The notes: generated from the sequence alone by a model not told the origin. A stretch of DNA of 64,000 nucleotides from Sandaracinaceae bacterium (GCA_040218145.1 JAVJQK010000122.1:62001-126000); one strand, 5' to 3'. Positions 17,576 through 26,648 are shown, numbered from the stretch's first letter. Program-made: numbers and translations.

Positions 17576-18661
17576 GTGCGCATCTCTCTCTTGCTGATCA
17601 GCTCACTGCTCGTGACCGCCTACGGGTGCGATTCGGACCCGATGCCCACGGATGGCGGCCGACCGACCGACAGCGGATCCGCGGTGGACGCCTTCGTGCC
17701 GGGCGATGACGCGGGGGGCGAGGTCGACTCGGGGCCCGGGGAGTCGTGTTCGGACGGGCTGCGCAACCAGGACGAGTCGGACATCGACTGCGGCGGGGTC
17801 TGCCCGGGCTGTGACGAAGGCGACGCCTGCGGCGCGCCGTCGGACTGTGCGATGGGGGAGTGCATGGGGGGCGTCTGCGACGCGAGCGTCGACTGGGGGA
17901 TCACGAACATCGAGGTCGTGAGCGAGACACACATGCTCCGGAGCGGCCGGCGTTGCCACGAGATCAGCTGTCCCGCGGGCAAGCAGGTGCTGAGCGGCGG
18001 CTTCCACGAGACCGCGACGGTCAACAACCCACACGACGGGGTCAGCCGGCCGATCACGGACACCACCTGGGAGGTGTGCTCGTCCGTCAGCATCGGGGAG
18101 CGCACGGAGACGATCGTCTATGCGGTGTGCGGGAACGTGGCGTCGCACTCGGTCGAGTTCGTCGACACGGTCTTCCCCGGCTCGACCACCGGCATGCGGC
18201 ACGTGGTCGACGTCCCCTGCACGAGCGGGGCGCCGACCATCGTCGGCTACGGTCGCCAGGGCGGCTCGTCCGGGAGCAACGCGAACGGCGCGCCGTATGC
18301 GGCGCATCTGGTCGGAGGCATGGCGCGCGCGGCCTACCAGCCGCCGCCGGTGGGTCGCGACTACAGCGGCCGCACGTACGCCGTGTGTGCGGCCAACGCG
18401 CTCCCGAACATCGTCAGGGAGATGACGAGCGCGGCCCCGGGCGCGTCGGGGTGCGCGACGGCGCGGTGCCCGGCCGGGCAGGTCATGGTCGGCGGCGGCC
18501 ACGAGTTCTTCTCCGCGACCGACAGCACGGAGTGGAGCGACACGAACCGCCTGGCCGCGAACCGGCCGGACGGCATGGACGGCTGGTACGTCTGCTACAA
18601 CAACAACACGGTCACCGACGCGCAGGTGACGGCGAAGGTGCACTGCATCGACGCGCCGTGA
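17576..18661 (+). CDS. Secreted lipoprotein, Cys-rich N-terminus
   Basis: A 361-residue lipoprotein with GTG start, signal peptide and lipobox (LVTAYGC). An Asp/Gly-rich spacer leads to a Cys cluster (CSDGLRNQDESDIDCGGVCPGC and following) of the kind common in myxobacterial surface lipoproteins. The rest holds three related blocks with paired Cys (RCHEISCPAGKQVLSGGFHE; CATARCPAGQVMVGGGHEFF; WYVCYNN), so an internal duplication is likely. The fold is probably beta-rich and disulfide-stabilised. Function unknown. Confidence 0.75.
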   Translation: MRISLLLISSLLVTAYGCDSDPMPTDGGRPTDSGSAVDAFVPGDDAGGEVDSGPGESCSDGLRNQDESDIDCGGVCPGCDEGDACGAPSDCAMGECMGGVCDASVDWGITNIEVVSETHMLRSGRRCHEISCPAGKQVLSGGFHETATVNNPHDGVSRPITDTTWEVCSSVSIGERTETIVYAVCGNVASHSVEFVDTVFPGSTTGMRHVVDVPCTSGAPTIVGYGRQGGSSGSNANGAPYAAHLVGGMARAAYQPPPVGRDYSGRTYAVCAANALPNIVREMTSAAPGASGCATARCPAGQVMVGGGHEFFSATDSTEWSDTNRLAANRPDGMDGWYVCYNNNTVTDAQVTAKVHCIDAP

Positions 18662-18749
18662 GCGCCCGCTCGTCGGGATCGTCGCGCCGCCGGCCGCGGC
18701 CCCATCCGGGGTTCGGATCTCCGGCGCGCCCGCCGTTCTGGGCCCCGTC

Positions 18750-19301
18750 GTGTCCGTTCGCGTCCGAAGCACCCTGATCGCGTCGTCCCGAGCCGGGCTC
18801 TTCAAGCTCGGCCATCGCGAGGCGTACGAGGCCGCGCTGGGTCCCGGCGCCGCGGCCCACCTGCGCGACGCGTCGATGATCGCGCAGTGGCTCCCCATGG
18901 ACGACGCGGTGTCCCACTACGGCGCGGCCGACGCGATCGGGCTGAGCGAGGCGCAGATGCTCGAGGTCGGCGACGTGGTCGGGGCTCGCCTCGAGGGGGC
19001 GCTCTGGGGGAGCGTCGCGCGGACCGCGCGCCGGGCGGGCTTCACCCCGTGGACCACGCTACGCCGGCTCGACCGCATCTGGGGCCGCATGTACGACGGG
19101 GACCGCGTCGAGGTGACCCAGGCGGGCCCCAAGGACGCGGTGATCCACATCCGCGACAACCCCCTGTGCGACATCCTCTACTGGCGCGTGGCGCTGAGCG
19201 GGTTGATGAAGGGGACGACCGAGATCTTCGCGCGGTCCGCGTTCGTCAACGTGCGCGCCGAGGGCCCGGGGCACGCGCGCTTCGACGTCGCGTGGGCCTG
19301 A
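18750..19301 (+). CDS. Conserved hypothetical, myxobacterial DUF2378-like
   Basis: A 183-residue soluble protein from a GTG at 18750. Size and layout (an N-terminal helical region LGPGAAAHLRDASMIAQWLPMDDAV and a C-terminal beta-rich half ending AFVNVRAEGPGHARFDVAW) resemble the DUF2378/TIGR02265 paralogue family of myxobacteria. That assignment is by general pattern only. No catalytic motif is seen. It stands alone between two lipoprotein or envelope genes. Confidence 0.55.
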   Translation: MSVRVRSTLIASSRAGLFKLGHREAYEAALGPGAAAHLRDASMIAQWLPMDDAVSHYGAADAIGLSEAQMLEVGDVVGARLEGALWGSVARTARRAGFTPWTTLRRLDRIWGRMYDGDRVEVTQAGPKDAVIHIRDNPLCDILYWRVALSGLMKGTTEIFARSAFVNVRAEGPGHARFDVAWA

Positions 19302-19669
19302 GCGCGGCCGCTCTCGAGCGCTCTCGCACGCGCAGGTTCAGCCTCGACTTCGGGGGGTCGACCCGACGAGAACGAGGCTGACCCCCGCCCCGGGGGCGGG
19401 GCGACGCGAAGATCACGAGGTTCGACCCCGTCCGCGGCGGGTCGACCCGCAAGAAACGAGGCTCGACCGCGAGGTTCGAGCCGCTCTGCGCCGATGGTGT
19501 CCTCGCGCCTCATTGCCGAGCGCGAGGGAGAGTTCCAGCCGAGCATCCGCTCGGACGAGACGCATGGCTACCCGCTCGTGCCCGACGAGAGAACGTCGTA
19601 GGGTACCGGGTCGAGACGGGAGGCCGCGCTCTCGTCGACGGCCACCACCGACCAGCCAGCCTGTCACCG
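19302..19669. other. Non-coding region with repeat array
   Basis: These 368 bp upstream of the GT-C gene contain the degenerate 42-bp array (19331-19484). The remaining 185 bp, up to the ATG at 19670, hold no recognisable gene or terminator and presumably carry the promoter. Confidence 0.5.
19331..19484. repeat. Degenerate tandem repeat, 41-43 bp units
   Basis: Units start at 19331, 19373, 19416 and 19457. Each begins CGAGGYTCGACCCCG (first unit CGCAGGTTCAGCC). Units 1 and 3 end with GGGTCGACCCG followed by AAGAAA or ACGAGAA and share the perfect palindrome GGGTCGACCC (19355-19364 and 19439-19448). The middles are GC-rich and variable, and can fold (CCGCCCCGGGGGCGGGG in unit 2). The last unit is partial. 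Unit length varies by one to two bases, so the array is not coding. Confidence 0.75.
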
Positions 19670-21409
19670 ATGCCCTCACCGACCTCGGCGAAGACGAACA
19701 CGGCGCGGCAGATGGGCGCGCTCGTCGCGACGCACGCGACGCCGTGGGGCCTCGCCGTCTTCGTTTTCATGAGCGGCTACGCGAACCGGTTCGCCTGCGA
19801 CGATGCCATCATCAACGCGCGCGTGGTGGCGAACGTCCTGGCCGGGGACGGCCCGGTGCTCAACGCCGGCGAGCGCATCGAGGCGGTGACCAGCCCACTG
19901 TGGCTGCTCGTCCTGTCCATCGCCGCCTGGCTCGGGGTGTCGGTCGAGGTCGCTGCCGTCTGGCTCGGGTTGCTCGCGTCGTCCGTGGCGGTGGGTTGGA
20001 CCGCCCACACCGCGGCGCGGCTCTGGCCCGGCGAGGGCCCGGTGCTGCCGCTCGGTGGGGTCGTCTTCGTCTGCCTCCCGGCGTCTTGGCAGTTCTTCAC
20101 GAGCGGCCTGGAGAACGGGCTGATCTATCTGTGGTTGGCCGCGAGCTTTCATCTGCTCGTCGACCTGGCCCGGGTGGACGGGGCCTCCCGCCTACGGACC
20201 ACGCTCACCGGCGCCGTCGTGGGGCTCGGGCTGTTGGTGCGGCCCGACCTCGGGTTCACCGTGGCCGGGTTGCTGGCGTCGGGGCTCTTGGTGACGCGGT
20301 CTCGGGGAGACGGCGCCCGTGCCGCGGCGGCGCTGATCCTCGGCGCGCTCGCGCTGCCGTTGACCGTTCAGCTCCTGCGCATGGGCTACTACGGCGCCGT
20401 CGTACCCAACAGCGCCATCGCGAAGCTCCCGGACGGTCACCGGATCGAGCAGGGTCTGACCTACCTGCGTGACTTCTACGGCCGCTATTGGTTGTGGGTG
20501 CCGCTCGGGATCGTGGCGTGGATCGGCCTGCGTGCGCTGCAGATCGGGGACCCGAAGCGACGACCGCTGATTCTCGGCGCCCTGGCCGCCGCGGCCCTCG
20601 CCCGTCACGCTTATGTCGTCTGGGTTGGCGGCGACTTCATGCACGGGAGGTGGTGGCTCCCGCCGCTCTTCCTCGTGCTGATGCCGGTGATGGCGTTCCG
20701 ACTCCCCGCCGCGTCAGGCAGGCGACGCCTCGAGCTCGCCGGCTTGGTCGCGATCGCCGTCTGGAGCGTGATCGTGGCCTCGAGCGTGCGCCCGAGCGCC
20801 GACCGAGACGACCACATCTCCGACGAGCGGAGAACCTGGGTCGAGTGGTCCGGCCGCGAGCACCCGATCCTCGCCAGCGACTACTCCGCTCTCGGTTGGT
20901 ACGACGTCGGCGCGGAGTACCGAGCCCTCGCCGCGTCACCAGGCCCGCGACGCCTCGTGCTGAGCGGCCGGTTCTGGGGAGAGCCGGCCACGTACGACGC
21001 AGCGGATTGGTACCCGCCGAGCATTCGTCTCGTCGGCGACGCGTGCCCGCTCGGAGTCCTCTCCGTGGTGGCCGGCCGCGACGTGTTCATCGTCGACCGT
21101 TGGGGCCTCGGAGATCCGTACGCCGCGCGGATCGAGCGGCTGCTCGAGGGCCAGATCGGACACGAGCGCATGCTCGAGAACCCCTGGCTGTTGGCCCGGC
21201 ACGCCAGCGTCGACACGCCGCTGGACGAGCGCGGTCGGAGCGCACGGCGAGCGCTGCGATGCGGGTTGCTCCGAGAGCTACACCTCGCGACGACGGCGCC
21301 GATGACACCCGCCCGGTTCGCGCGGAATCTCTGGCACGCCTGGGATCTGACGTGGCTGCGCATCCCCCGCGACGTGGGCACCGCCGAGCGTCTCTTCTGC
21401 GGCGACTGA
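19670..21409 (+). CDS. GT-C glycosyltransferase, AftB/ZomB-like
   Basis: A 579-residue polytopic membrane protein. The first periplasmic loop has the acidic pair of GT-C enzymes (FACDDAIINARVV, Asp44/Asp45), followed by LNAGERIEAVTSPLW. The block VGGDFMHGRWWLPP after several membrane segments is the hallmark of the terminal arabinosyltransferase AftB family and of the related ZomB proteins. About ten hydrophobic segments precede a soluble C-terminal domain of about 190 residues. It should transfer a sugar from a polyprenyl-phosphate donor to an envelope acceptor on the outer face of the inner membrane. The sugar cannot be inferred. Confidence 0.8.
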   Translation: MPSPTSAKTNTARQMGALVATHATPWGLAVFVFMSGYANRFACDDAIINARVVANVLAGDGPVLNAGERIEAVTSPLWLLVLSIAAWLGVSVEVAAVWLGLLASSVAVGWTAHTAARLWPGEGPVLPLGGVVFVCLPASWQFFTSGLENGLIYLWLAASFHLLVDLARVDGASRLRTTLTGAVVGLGLLVRPDLGFTVAGLLASGLLVTRSRGDGARAAAALILGALALPLTVQLLRMGYYGAVVPNSAIAKLPDGHRIEQGLTYLRDFYGRYWLWVPLGIVAWIGLRALQIGDPKRRPLILGALAAAALARHAYVVWVGGDFMHGRWWLPPLFLVLMPVMAFRLPAASGRRRLELAGLVAIAVWSVIVASSVRPSADRDDHISDERRTWVEWSGREHPILASDYSALGWYDVGAEYRALAASPGPRRLVLSGRFWGEPATYDAADWYPPSIRLVGDACPLGVLSVVAGRDVFIVDRWGLGDPYAARIERLLEGQIGHERMLENPWLLARHASVDTPLDERGRSARRALRCGLLRELHLATTAPMTPARFARNLWHAWDLTWLRIPRDVGTAERLFCGD

Positions 21410-21427
21410 CGCAACCCCCGAGATGGC

Positions 21428-23032
21428 TCAGCGAGCCAGACGAACGAGCGCCGCGTCGAAGTCCGCGTTGGCGCTGAAGGAGCCCGAGAAGTCGACGTCC
21501 CCCTGGAATTCTCCCGCCATCCAGACGTCGCCGGTGGCGGAGCGCACCACCGCGCGCGGTCGCTCGTCACCGGTTCCGCCCCAGGAGCGCGCCCACGCCA
21601 GTGTCCCATCCGCACGCCAGGTGGTCGCCGCCCAATCGGAGCCAGCGACGTGCGCGAGCGGTACTCCACCCACCGTGCCGGCTCCGTTCAGAATCGTGGC
21701 GACCGAGATCTCGTCCGCATCGTCCACATCGACCTTGGTCGGGAAGTCGAACATGCCCACCGAAGAGATGGAGCGAGCCCAGCGCGGAGTCCCCATGAGG
21801 CTGGTCGTCGCGACGTAGATGTCCCAATGGCCGCCCGACATGAGGTCAGACGGACCGAATGAGAGGCTGTCCTCGAACGTCCCCGTGATCGCGAGGAAGT
21901 CGGTCCCGAAGGCGATGTCGCTCACGAGGTCGTCGCCAGCGTTCGCGAAGGTGACGTGCCAGTCCCGAACGCCGTCGGTGGTCACGCACGCGACGAGGCC
22001 GTCGAGCCCGCCTGCGCTGGTCAGGGACGCTCCCTCGAAGTCCGCCGTGCCTGTGAAGTGCCCGGCAGCACATACGCGGCCGGGCGTCGCGGCGACGCCG
22101 TCGAACACGTTGCCCCCAGCGCCCTCGACCGCGACCGCCCACAGCGGGGTCGACGTGGATGCGTCGGCTGAGAGCGCGAACAGGACCCCATCGGTCATGC
22201 CCGCGCCCGCCAACACGCTGCTCGCGAAGGAGAATCCATCCTGGATGTTGCCAGCCACGTAGACGCGGCCTGGAGCGACCGTGAGCCGCCGGGCCTCGTC
22301 GTCACCCACACCGCCGATGGAGCGGCGCCAGCGGAGCGCGCCGCTGGCCGGGTCGAGGGCGAGGACGAACATGTCGGCTCCCCCGGCCGAGCTGAGCGGT
22401 AGCGAGTCGACCGTGGCCGCGTCTACGAAGGTGCCCGTCACGACCACGCCGACGGTCGGATCGAAGTCGAGGCTCTTCGCGACATCGTCTCCCGCGCCAC
22501 CCAGCGTCTCGACCCAGCGGAAAGTCCCGTCAGCGGCGAAGCTCGCGACGAACGCATCCAATCCGACGGCGGTGCGCGCGGTGCCCGTCCCGAAATCGAC
22601 CGATCCCGTGAAGGAGCCCGCCACGTACACGGCGCCCGCGGCGTCGGTGACGAGGGAGTTGATGCCGTTGAAGCCAGCCGTCCCGATCTGGATGAACCGC
22701 TCCACGCTCGGACGGCAGGCGCTGTCGGAGCAGTAGGTGCCGGGGTCACACGCGTTGTCGCACGCGCCGCAGTGAGCATCGGCGCTCGTCGTGTCCACGC
22801 AGCTCGTGCCGCACATCATGCGCGGCGCGACACATCCGGCGTCGCCTCCGTCGCCTCCGTCGTCGAGCGCGGCGTCGACACCAGCGTCGTGTCCGCCGTC
22901 GAGCGTCGCATCTGGAGCCACGGTGGCGTCAGCGCGTCCCGAGTCCGTGTCGCCGCCCTGCAGCGAGCCGGGGTCGAGCACGAGCGAGCACCCGGAGAGA
23001 ATCACGAGCGAGAGAAGAAGACCGCTGCGCAT
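21428..23032 (-). CDS. SBBP beta-propeller lipoprotein
   Basis: A 534-residue lipoprotein with lipobox (LVILSGC), an Asp/Gly/Ala-rich linker and a Cys-rich knot (CVAPRMMCGTSC, CGACDNACDPGTYC). The rest is a series of SBBP/beta-propeller-type repeats with the recurring pattern G(D)DxAxxL...VYVAGxFTGxxDFG...LDAFVASFAADGT. It is probably exposed at the cell surface. The ATG at 23032 overlaps the TGA of the upstream TPR gene (TGATG), so translation is coupled to that gene. Confidence 0.85.
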   Translation of the reverse strand: MRSGLLLSLVILSGCSLVLDPGSLQGGDTDSGRADATVAPDATLDGGHDAGVDAALDDGGDGGDAGCVAPRMMCGTSCVDTTSADAHCGACDNACDPGTYCSDSACRPSVERFIQIGTAGFNGINSLVTDAAGAVYVAGSFTGSVDFGTGTARTAVGLDAFVASFAADGTFRWVETLGGAGDDVAKSLDFDPTVGVVVTGTFVDAATVDSLPLSSAGGADMFVLALDPASGALRWRRSIGGVGDDEARRLTVAPGRVYVAGNIQDGFSFASSVLAGAGMTDGVLFALSADASTSTPLWAVAVEGAGGNVFDGVAATPGRVCAAGHFTGTADFEGASLTSAGGLDGLVACVTTDGVRDWHVTFANAGDDLVSDIAFGTDFLAITGTFEDSLSFGPSDLMSGGHWDIYVATTSLMGTPRWARSISSVGMFDFPTKVDVDDADEISVATILNGAGTVGGVPLAHVAGSDWAATTWRADGTLAWARSWGGTGDERPRAVVRSATGDVWMAGEFQGDVDFSGSFSANADFDAALVRLAR

Positions 23033-23865
23033 CAGAACGTGCCCCCTACCGCCGCGCCGGCGGCCGTGGGGCTCACCCACGGCACCAAGCGGGCGGTCTG
23101 CGTGTCAGCGCCGTCATCGCCCGCGCCGAGGATGATCAGCACGGTGCCCGCGACGACACCGGCGAGCCCGATCGCGAGGGAGACGTCGGCGACGACGTTG
23201 TAGGTCGAGAGGGTCGAGACCTCCGCGTCTGTGCAGCTGCCACCGCACTGCGACTCGAGGGTTCCGTACTCGCCGAGCGCCAACCCGCCGAAGATACCGA
23301 AGCTGGCGAGGCCAGCCCCGCCAATGGCGGTGACCACGATGCCCGCGGTCATCAACCCCCCGCCGCCGGACTCCGCCGCGGACGGCCCTGACTCGGCGGA
23401 AGCCTCGGTCGACTCCGAATCCGAGGCATCCGAAGAGTCCCGGTGCTCGATCGCGCCTTCGTCCATCTCGACGCGCGTCTCGAGCTCTCGAAGGCGTTCC
23501 TCGACCTGTTGGCGATTCTCGGCGTCATCCGCGGCCTCGCGTAAATAGCGACGGTACGCGTCGCGCGCGTCGCGGATGCGACCGAGCTCCTCGTAGCAGC
23601 GACCGACGTTGAAGAGGATCAGCGCCTGACGAGGGTGACCGTCGAGGAGGTCGTAGGACTCCCGGAACGCCTGGAGCGCGAGCGCGTAGTTCTGGTTCTC
23701 GTAGTACGCCGTTCCCCGCTCGAACACCTCGCGGGCGTGCTCGAGGTCGGACTGCGCCGATGCGCTCGAAGCGAATGAGGCTGAGACGAGAGCGACCGTG
23801 GCGAGAGAGGCTGAGGCGACCAGCAGCATGGAGAGCAGCCGCGCCTCGGACCGACGACGAATCAT
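23032..23865 (-). CDS. TPR-repeat periplasmic/membrane protein
   Basis: A 277-residue protein with an N-terminal signal or anchor (LLSMLLVASASLATVALVSASFASSASA, cleavage after ASA). Two to three TPR motifs follow (AREVFERGTAYYENQNYALALQAFRES, ALILFNVGRCYEELGRIRDARDAYRRYL), then an acidic Ser-rich linker and two C-terminal hydrophobic segments (GLMTAGIVVTAIGGAGLASFGIFGG; VVADVSLAIGLAGVVAGTVLIILG). This layout is frequent in myxobacteria. It is co-translated with the SBBP lipoprotein downstream, so the two probably work together in the envelope. Confidence 0.8.
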   Translation of the reverse strand: MIRRRSEARLLSMLLVASASLATVALVSASFASSASAQSDLEHAREVFERGTAYYENQNYALALQAFRESYDLLDGHPRQALILFNVGRCYEELGRIRDARDAYRRYLREAADDAENRQQVEERLRELETRVEMDEGAIEHRDSSDASDSESTEASAESGPSAAESGGGGLMTAGIVVTAIGGAGLASFGIFGGLALGEYGTLESQCGGSCTDAEVSTLSTYNVVADVSLAIGLAGVVAGTVLIILGAGDDGADTQTARLVPWVSPTAAGAAVGGTF

Positions 23866-24015
23866 GAGCACCAGACCCCCTTCTGCGAACAGGCCCGATA
23901 CTGCAAGATGCGCGATCGCGCGGCAAGTCGCGCTCGCCGATCGTCGAGCTCGGTGCGCCCGCTGATGGGACCGGCTCATCCGCCGCCGACGGGCGACGCG
24001 CGATCTGCGCTGGCG

Positions 24016-24171
24016 TCAGTAGAGCAGCTCGAAGAGCGTGTAGAAGAAGGCGGCGAAGACGAAGGCGGGGAGGGCGAGCTGCACGTAGCCGGCGTCGGCG
24101 AGGCTGTTCATCACGCTGTTGTCGGGCACGGCGACGGTCTTGGTCTTCGAGCTGGAGCTCTTCGGGTTCAT
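24016..24171 (-). CDS. Small single-pass membrane protein (51 aa)
   Basis: From the ATG at 24171 the product has a Ser/Lys-rich start (MNPKSSSSKTKTVAVPDNS) and one C-terminal membrane segment (VQLALPAFVFAAFFYTLFELL). No strong ribosome site precedes it and no family is recognised. The clear amphiphilic design supports a real gene, but it could be spurious. Confidence 0.4.
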   Translation of the reverse strand: MNPKSSSSKTKTVAVPDNSVMNSLADAGYVQLALPAFVFAAFFYTLFELLY

Positions 24172-24296
24172 GCCCGGAGCTACAGCGAAAGGCGGGCCAA
24201 CCGTCCTCGCCCGGGGGATCGAGCGGGAAGGTGTGGCGATCATGCGCAGTGAGGCGTCGGATCGCCGACATCGGCGTCAGACCTGCGCCGCCCGCC

Positions 24297-26552
24297 TCAG
24301 AAGATGATGTCGCAGTCGAGGTCGCCGATGCCCGAGGCGTTGTCGTCTTCGTCGCACTCGGTGACCGCGCCCACGTCGCTGCCGTCGTCGTCCACGACGG
24401 CCGTGAAGGCGTAGGGGGGCGCGCCCGCGAGCGCGACGTCGGCGAGCTCCACCACCGTGGTCGCGCCGGGCAGGAGCGGCACCGTGGTCGGCACCGTCCC
24501 GAGGAGCGCGCCGCGCATGTCCGGGCTGCCCTCGTAGAAGCTGACCTGGACGCCGGCCGGGGCGCCGAGGCTCCCCTCGTTGGTGATCCGCGCGCGCAGG
24601 GTCGCCGACTCGGGGCAGCCGTCGAGCAGCACCTCGAGCGCGAGCACCTTCAGGTCGGGCGCGTTGAAGACGCCCTCGCCCTGCGTGTTCTGGCGGTAGT
24701 TGTTGAGGCCGGGCGTGGACCAGTTGTCCATCTCCGTGCGCGGCACGCCGCCCGTCGCGGTCACGTTGGTGACGTGGTAGGCGTGCTGGTTCCAGATGCG
24801 CCGGGTGCGCACCCAGAGGTCGCGCATGTCGCCGTAGACGAAGAGGCCCTCTCGCTGCCCGTCCCACGCGGGGTCGATGCCCCGGCACTGGGCCGGGAGC
24901 GACGTGTGCCGGTCGTTGGCCACGATGACGATCTCGGAGTTGCCGTCCGCGTCGACGTCGGCCACGAGCGGGTACTCGTGAATGGTCGCGCTCGAGTTCG
25001 GGATCTCGACGAGCACCATTCCGTCCGCGCCGCGGTAGACGCGCACGAAGCACTCGTCGGCGTAGACGACCTCGGCCGCGCCGTCGCCCTCGAAGTCGAA
25101 CACGCTCGAGCCCGTCGCGTTGCTGCTGACGTCCTGGGTGGTGCGCGACCAGAGCACGCCGCTCGGCTCGGTCGGGTCGTAGACGCTGTAGCTCGCCGCG
25201 CCCGCGACGCCGATCTCGGGCAGGCCGTCTCCGTCGAAGTCGGCGATGGTCGGCGGCCCACCGCGGCCTCCGCCGGGCTGCGCGATCGGGCCCCACTCCA
25301 CGGCGCCGGTCAGCCCGTCGAGGAGGTAGAGGTTGCCGGACGCGACGAGCACGACCTCGGGCTGCGGGTCGGCGTCGAACTGCGCGATGGCCGGGTAGCC
25401 GTCCGGGATGCTGGTGGTGGCCCACAGCGGGGTGCCGTCGGCCTCGTAGGCGCGCCGGCCGCTGACCACCTCGGGTGCGCCGTCGAGGTCGATGTCGGCC
25501 ACGGCGCTGATGCCGCCGGTGTAGCCGCTGTTCGTGCCCTCCTGCACGCCGGTGTCGCGCTCCCAGAGGAGTTGTCCCGTGGCGTCGAGCACGGCGGCGC
25601 CGAAGATGATCTCGGGCGAGCCGTCCTGGTCGAGGTCCGCGAGGCTCGGGGCGCCGTTGACCACGCTGCCCACGTAGGGGCTTCCGTCCGCGCGGTGGCT
25701 CTGCCAGAGCAGGCTGCCGTCGTCATCGAAGGCGACCATGCGGTTGACGCCGGTCTGGAGCACGGCCACGACCTCGGGGCGCCCGTCGCCGTCGAGATCG
25801 CCGCCCGCGATGCCCGCGCGGCCGTTGGTCCGGAGCGCCGGGTCGGACACCGTCCAGACGGGGCTTCCGTCCACGCCGCTGAAGGCGCGGAGGACGCCGA
25901 TCTGCCAGTCCTCGTCGCACGCGAAGTTGGCGACGATCTCCGGAACTCCGTCGCCGGTCAGGTCGACCACGATCGGCGCGCTGACGCCGTGCATGCACGT
26001 CGGCACGTCCGTCGCGGTCTGCGCGCTCCACTCGACCACCGGGGCGAAGTCGCCGAAGACGGGCGTGGTCTCGCACGTGACGGGATCGAACTGCGGCAGG
26101 CAGCGGCCGAGCGTGGGCTCGCAGAAGGAGCCCATCGGGCACTCGAAGCTGTCGGTGCACGCGTCGCCCGGGTCGACGCACGCGTCGGACACGCAGACCT
26201 GCGCGTCGCCGCAACACACCGTGCGATCGGCGCCGCACCGGACGCCGGACGCGCACGCGGGCAGGCAGCTCCCCTCGATGCACTCGTCGCCGACCGCGCA
26301 GCAGGCGGGGGGCGTGCCGCACAGGACCATGCTCTCGCAGCGGTTGCCCGAGTCGGTGCCCGTGTCCGGCAGGGGGGCCGGCGCGTCGGGCTGCGGCCCG
26401 GCGTCGGGCTCGGGCCGACACAACGCGTCGACGCAGACCTCGCCCGCGAGGCAGTCCGCGGTCGTGTCGCAGGGCCGGTCGGTCGAGCCGGAGCAGTCGC
26501 AGCCGGCGAGCCAGAGGAAGCAAGAGGCGAAGCAGAGGAGGCGGTACGGCAT
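24297..26552 (-). CDS. FG-GAP/VCBS repeat lipoprotein, 751 aa
   Basis: A large lipoprotein with lipobox (FLWLAGC). A Cys-rich region of about 130 residues with several CxxxxCxxG-type knots (CDTTADCLAGEVC, CGTPPACCAVGDEC, CTDSFECPMGSFC) precedes seven FG-GAP-type calcium loops (DLTGDGVPEIV, DLDGDGRPEVV, DLDQDGSPEII, DIDLDGAPEVV, DFDGDGLPEIG, DFEGDGAAEVV, DVDADGNSEIV). These form a beta-propeller. The C-terminal 130 residues contain a CARDB-like beta-sandwich (LRARITNEGSLGAPAGVQVSFYEG). It is probably a surface adhesin-like or ligand-binding protein. Confidence 0.88.
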   Translation of the reverse strand: MPYRLLCFASCFLWLAGCDCSGSTDRPCDTTADCLAGEVCVDALCRPEPDAGPQPDAPAPLPDTGTDSGNRCESMVLCGTPPACCAVGDECIEGSCLPACASGVRCGADRTVCCGDAQVCVSDACVDPGDACTDSFECPMGSFCEPTLGRCLPQFDPVTCETTPVFGDFAPVVEWSAQTATDVPTCMHGVSAPIVVDLTGDGVPEIVANFACDEDWQIGVLRAFSGVDGSPVWTVSDPALRTNGRAGIAGGDLDGDGRPEVVAVLQTGVNRMVAFDDDGSLLWQSHRADGSPYVGSVVNGAPSLADLDQDGSPEIIFGAAVLDATGQLLWERDTGVQEGTNSGYTGGISAVADIDLDGAPEVVSGRRAYEADGTPLWATTSIPDGYPAIAQFDADPQPEVVLVASGNLYLLDGLTGAVEWGPIAQPGGGRGGPPTIADFDGDGLPEIGVAGAASYSVYDPTEPSGVLWSRTTQDVSSNATGSSVFDFEGDGAAEVVYADECFVRVYRGADGMVLVEIPNSSATIHEYPLVADVDADGNSEIVIVANDRHTSLPAQCRGIDPAWDGQREGLFVYGDMRDLWVRTRRIWNQHAYHVTNVTATGGVPRTEMDNWSTPGLNNYRQNTQGEGVFNAPDLKVLALEVLLDGCPESATLRARITNEGSLGAPAGVQVSFYEGSPDMRGALLGTVPTTVPLLPGATTVVELADVALAGAPPYAFTAVVDDDGSDVGAVTECDEDDNASGIGDLDCDIIF

Positions 26553-26602
26553 GGCTCGGGATGCTAGCAGCGCCCGGCGCGAAGGCCCTCCCGACGCACG
26601 GC

Positions 26603-26631
26603 TTGACTAACATACCGACGGTACGTATATG
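26603..26631 (+). promoter_or_regulatory. Promoter with TetR-type operator for the VOC-tetR operon
   Basis: TTGACT (26603-26608) and TATATG (26626-26631) are 17 bp apart. The spacer contains CATACCGACGGTACG (26611-26625), whose core TACCG-A-CGGTA is a perfect palindrome of the TetR-operator type. A repressor bound there would block RNA polymerase directly. The operon starts 18 bp downstream and encodes a TetR protein, so autoregulation is the simplest reading. Confidence 0.7.
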
Positions 26632-26648
26632 AGTGGTCGGAGGTCGAC

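Noticed and set aside
19405-19484. tRNA T-arm-like GAGGTTCGACCCC pattern
   Set aside because: No acceptor stem, D-arm or anticodon arm can be found around it. It belongs to the degenerate tandem repeat.
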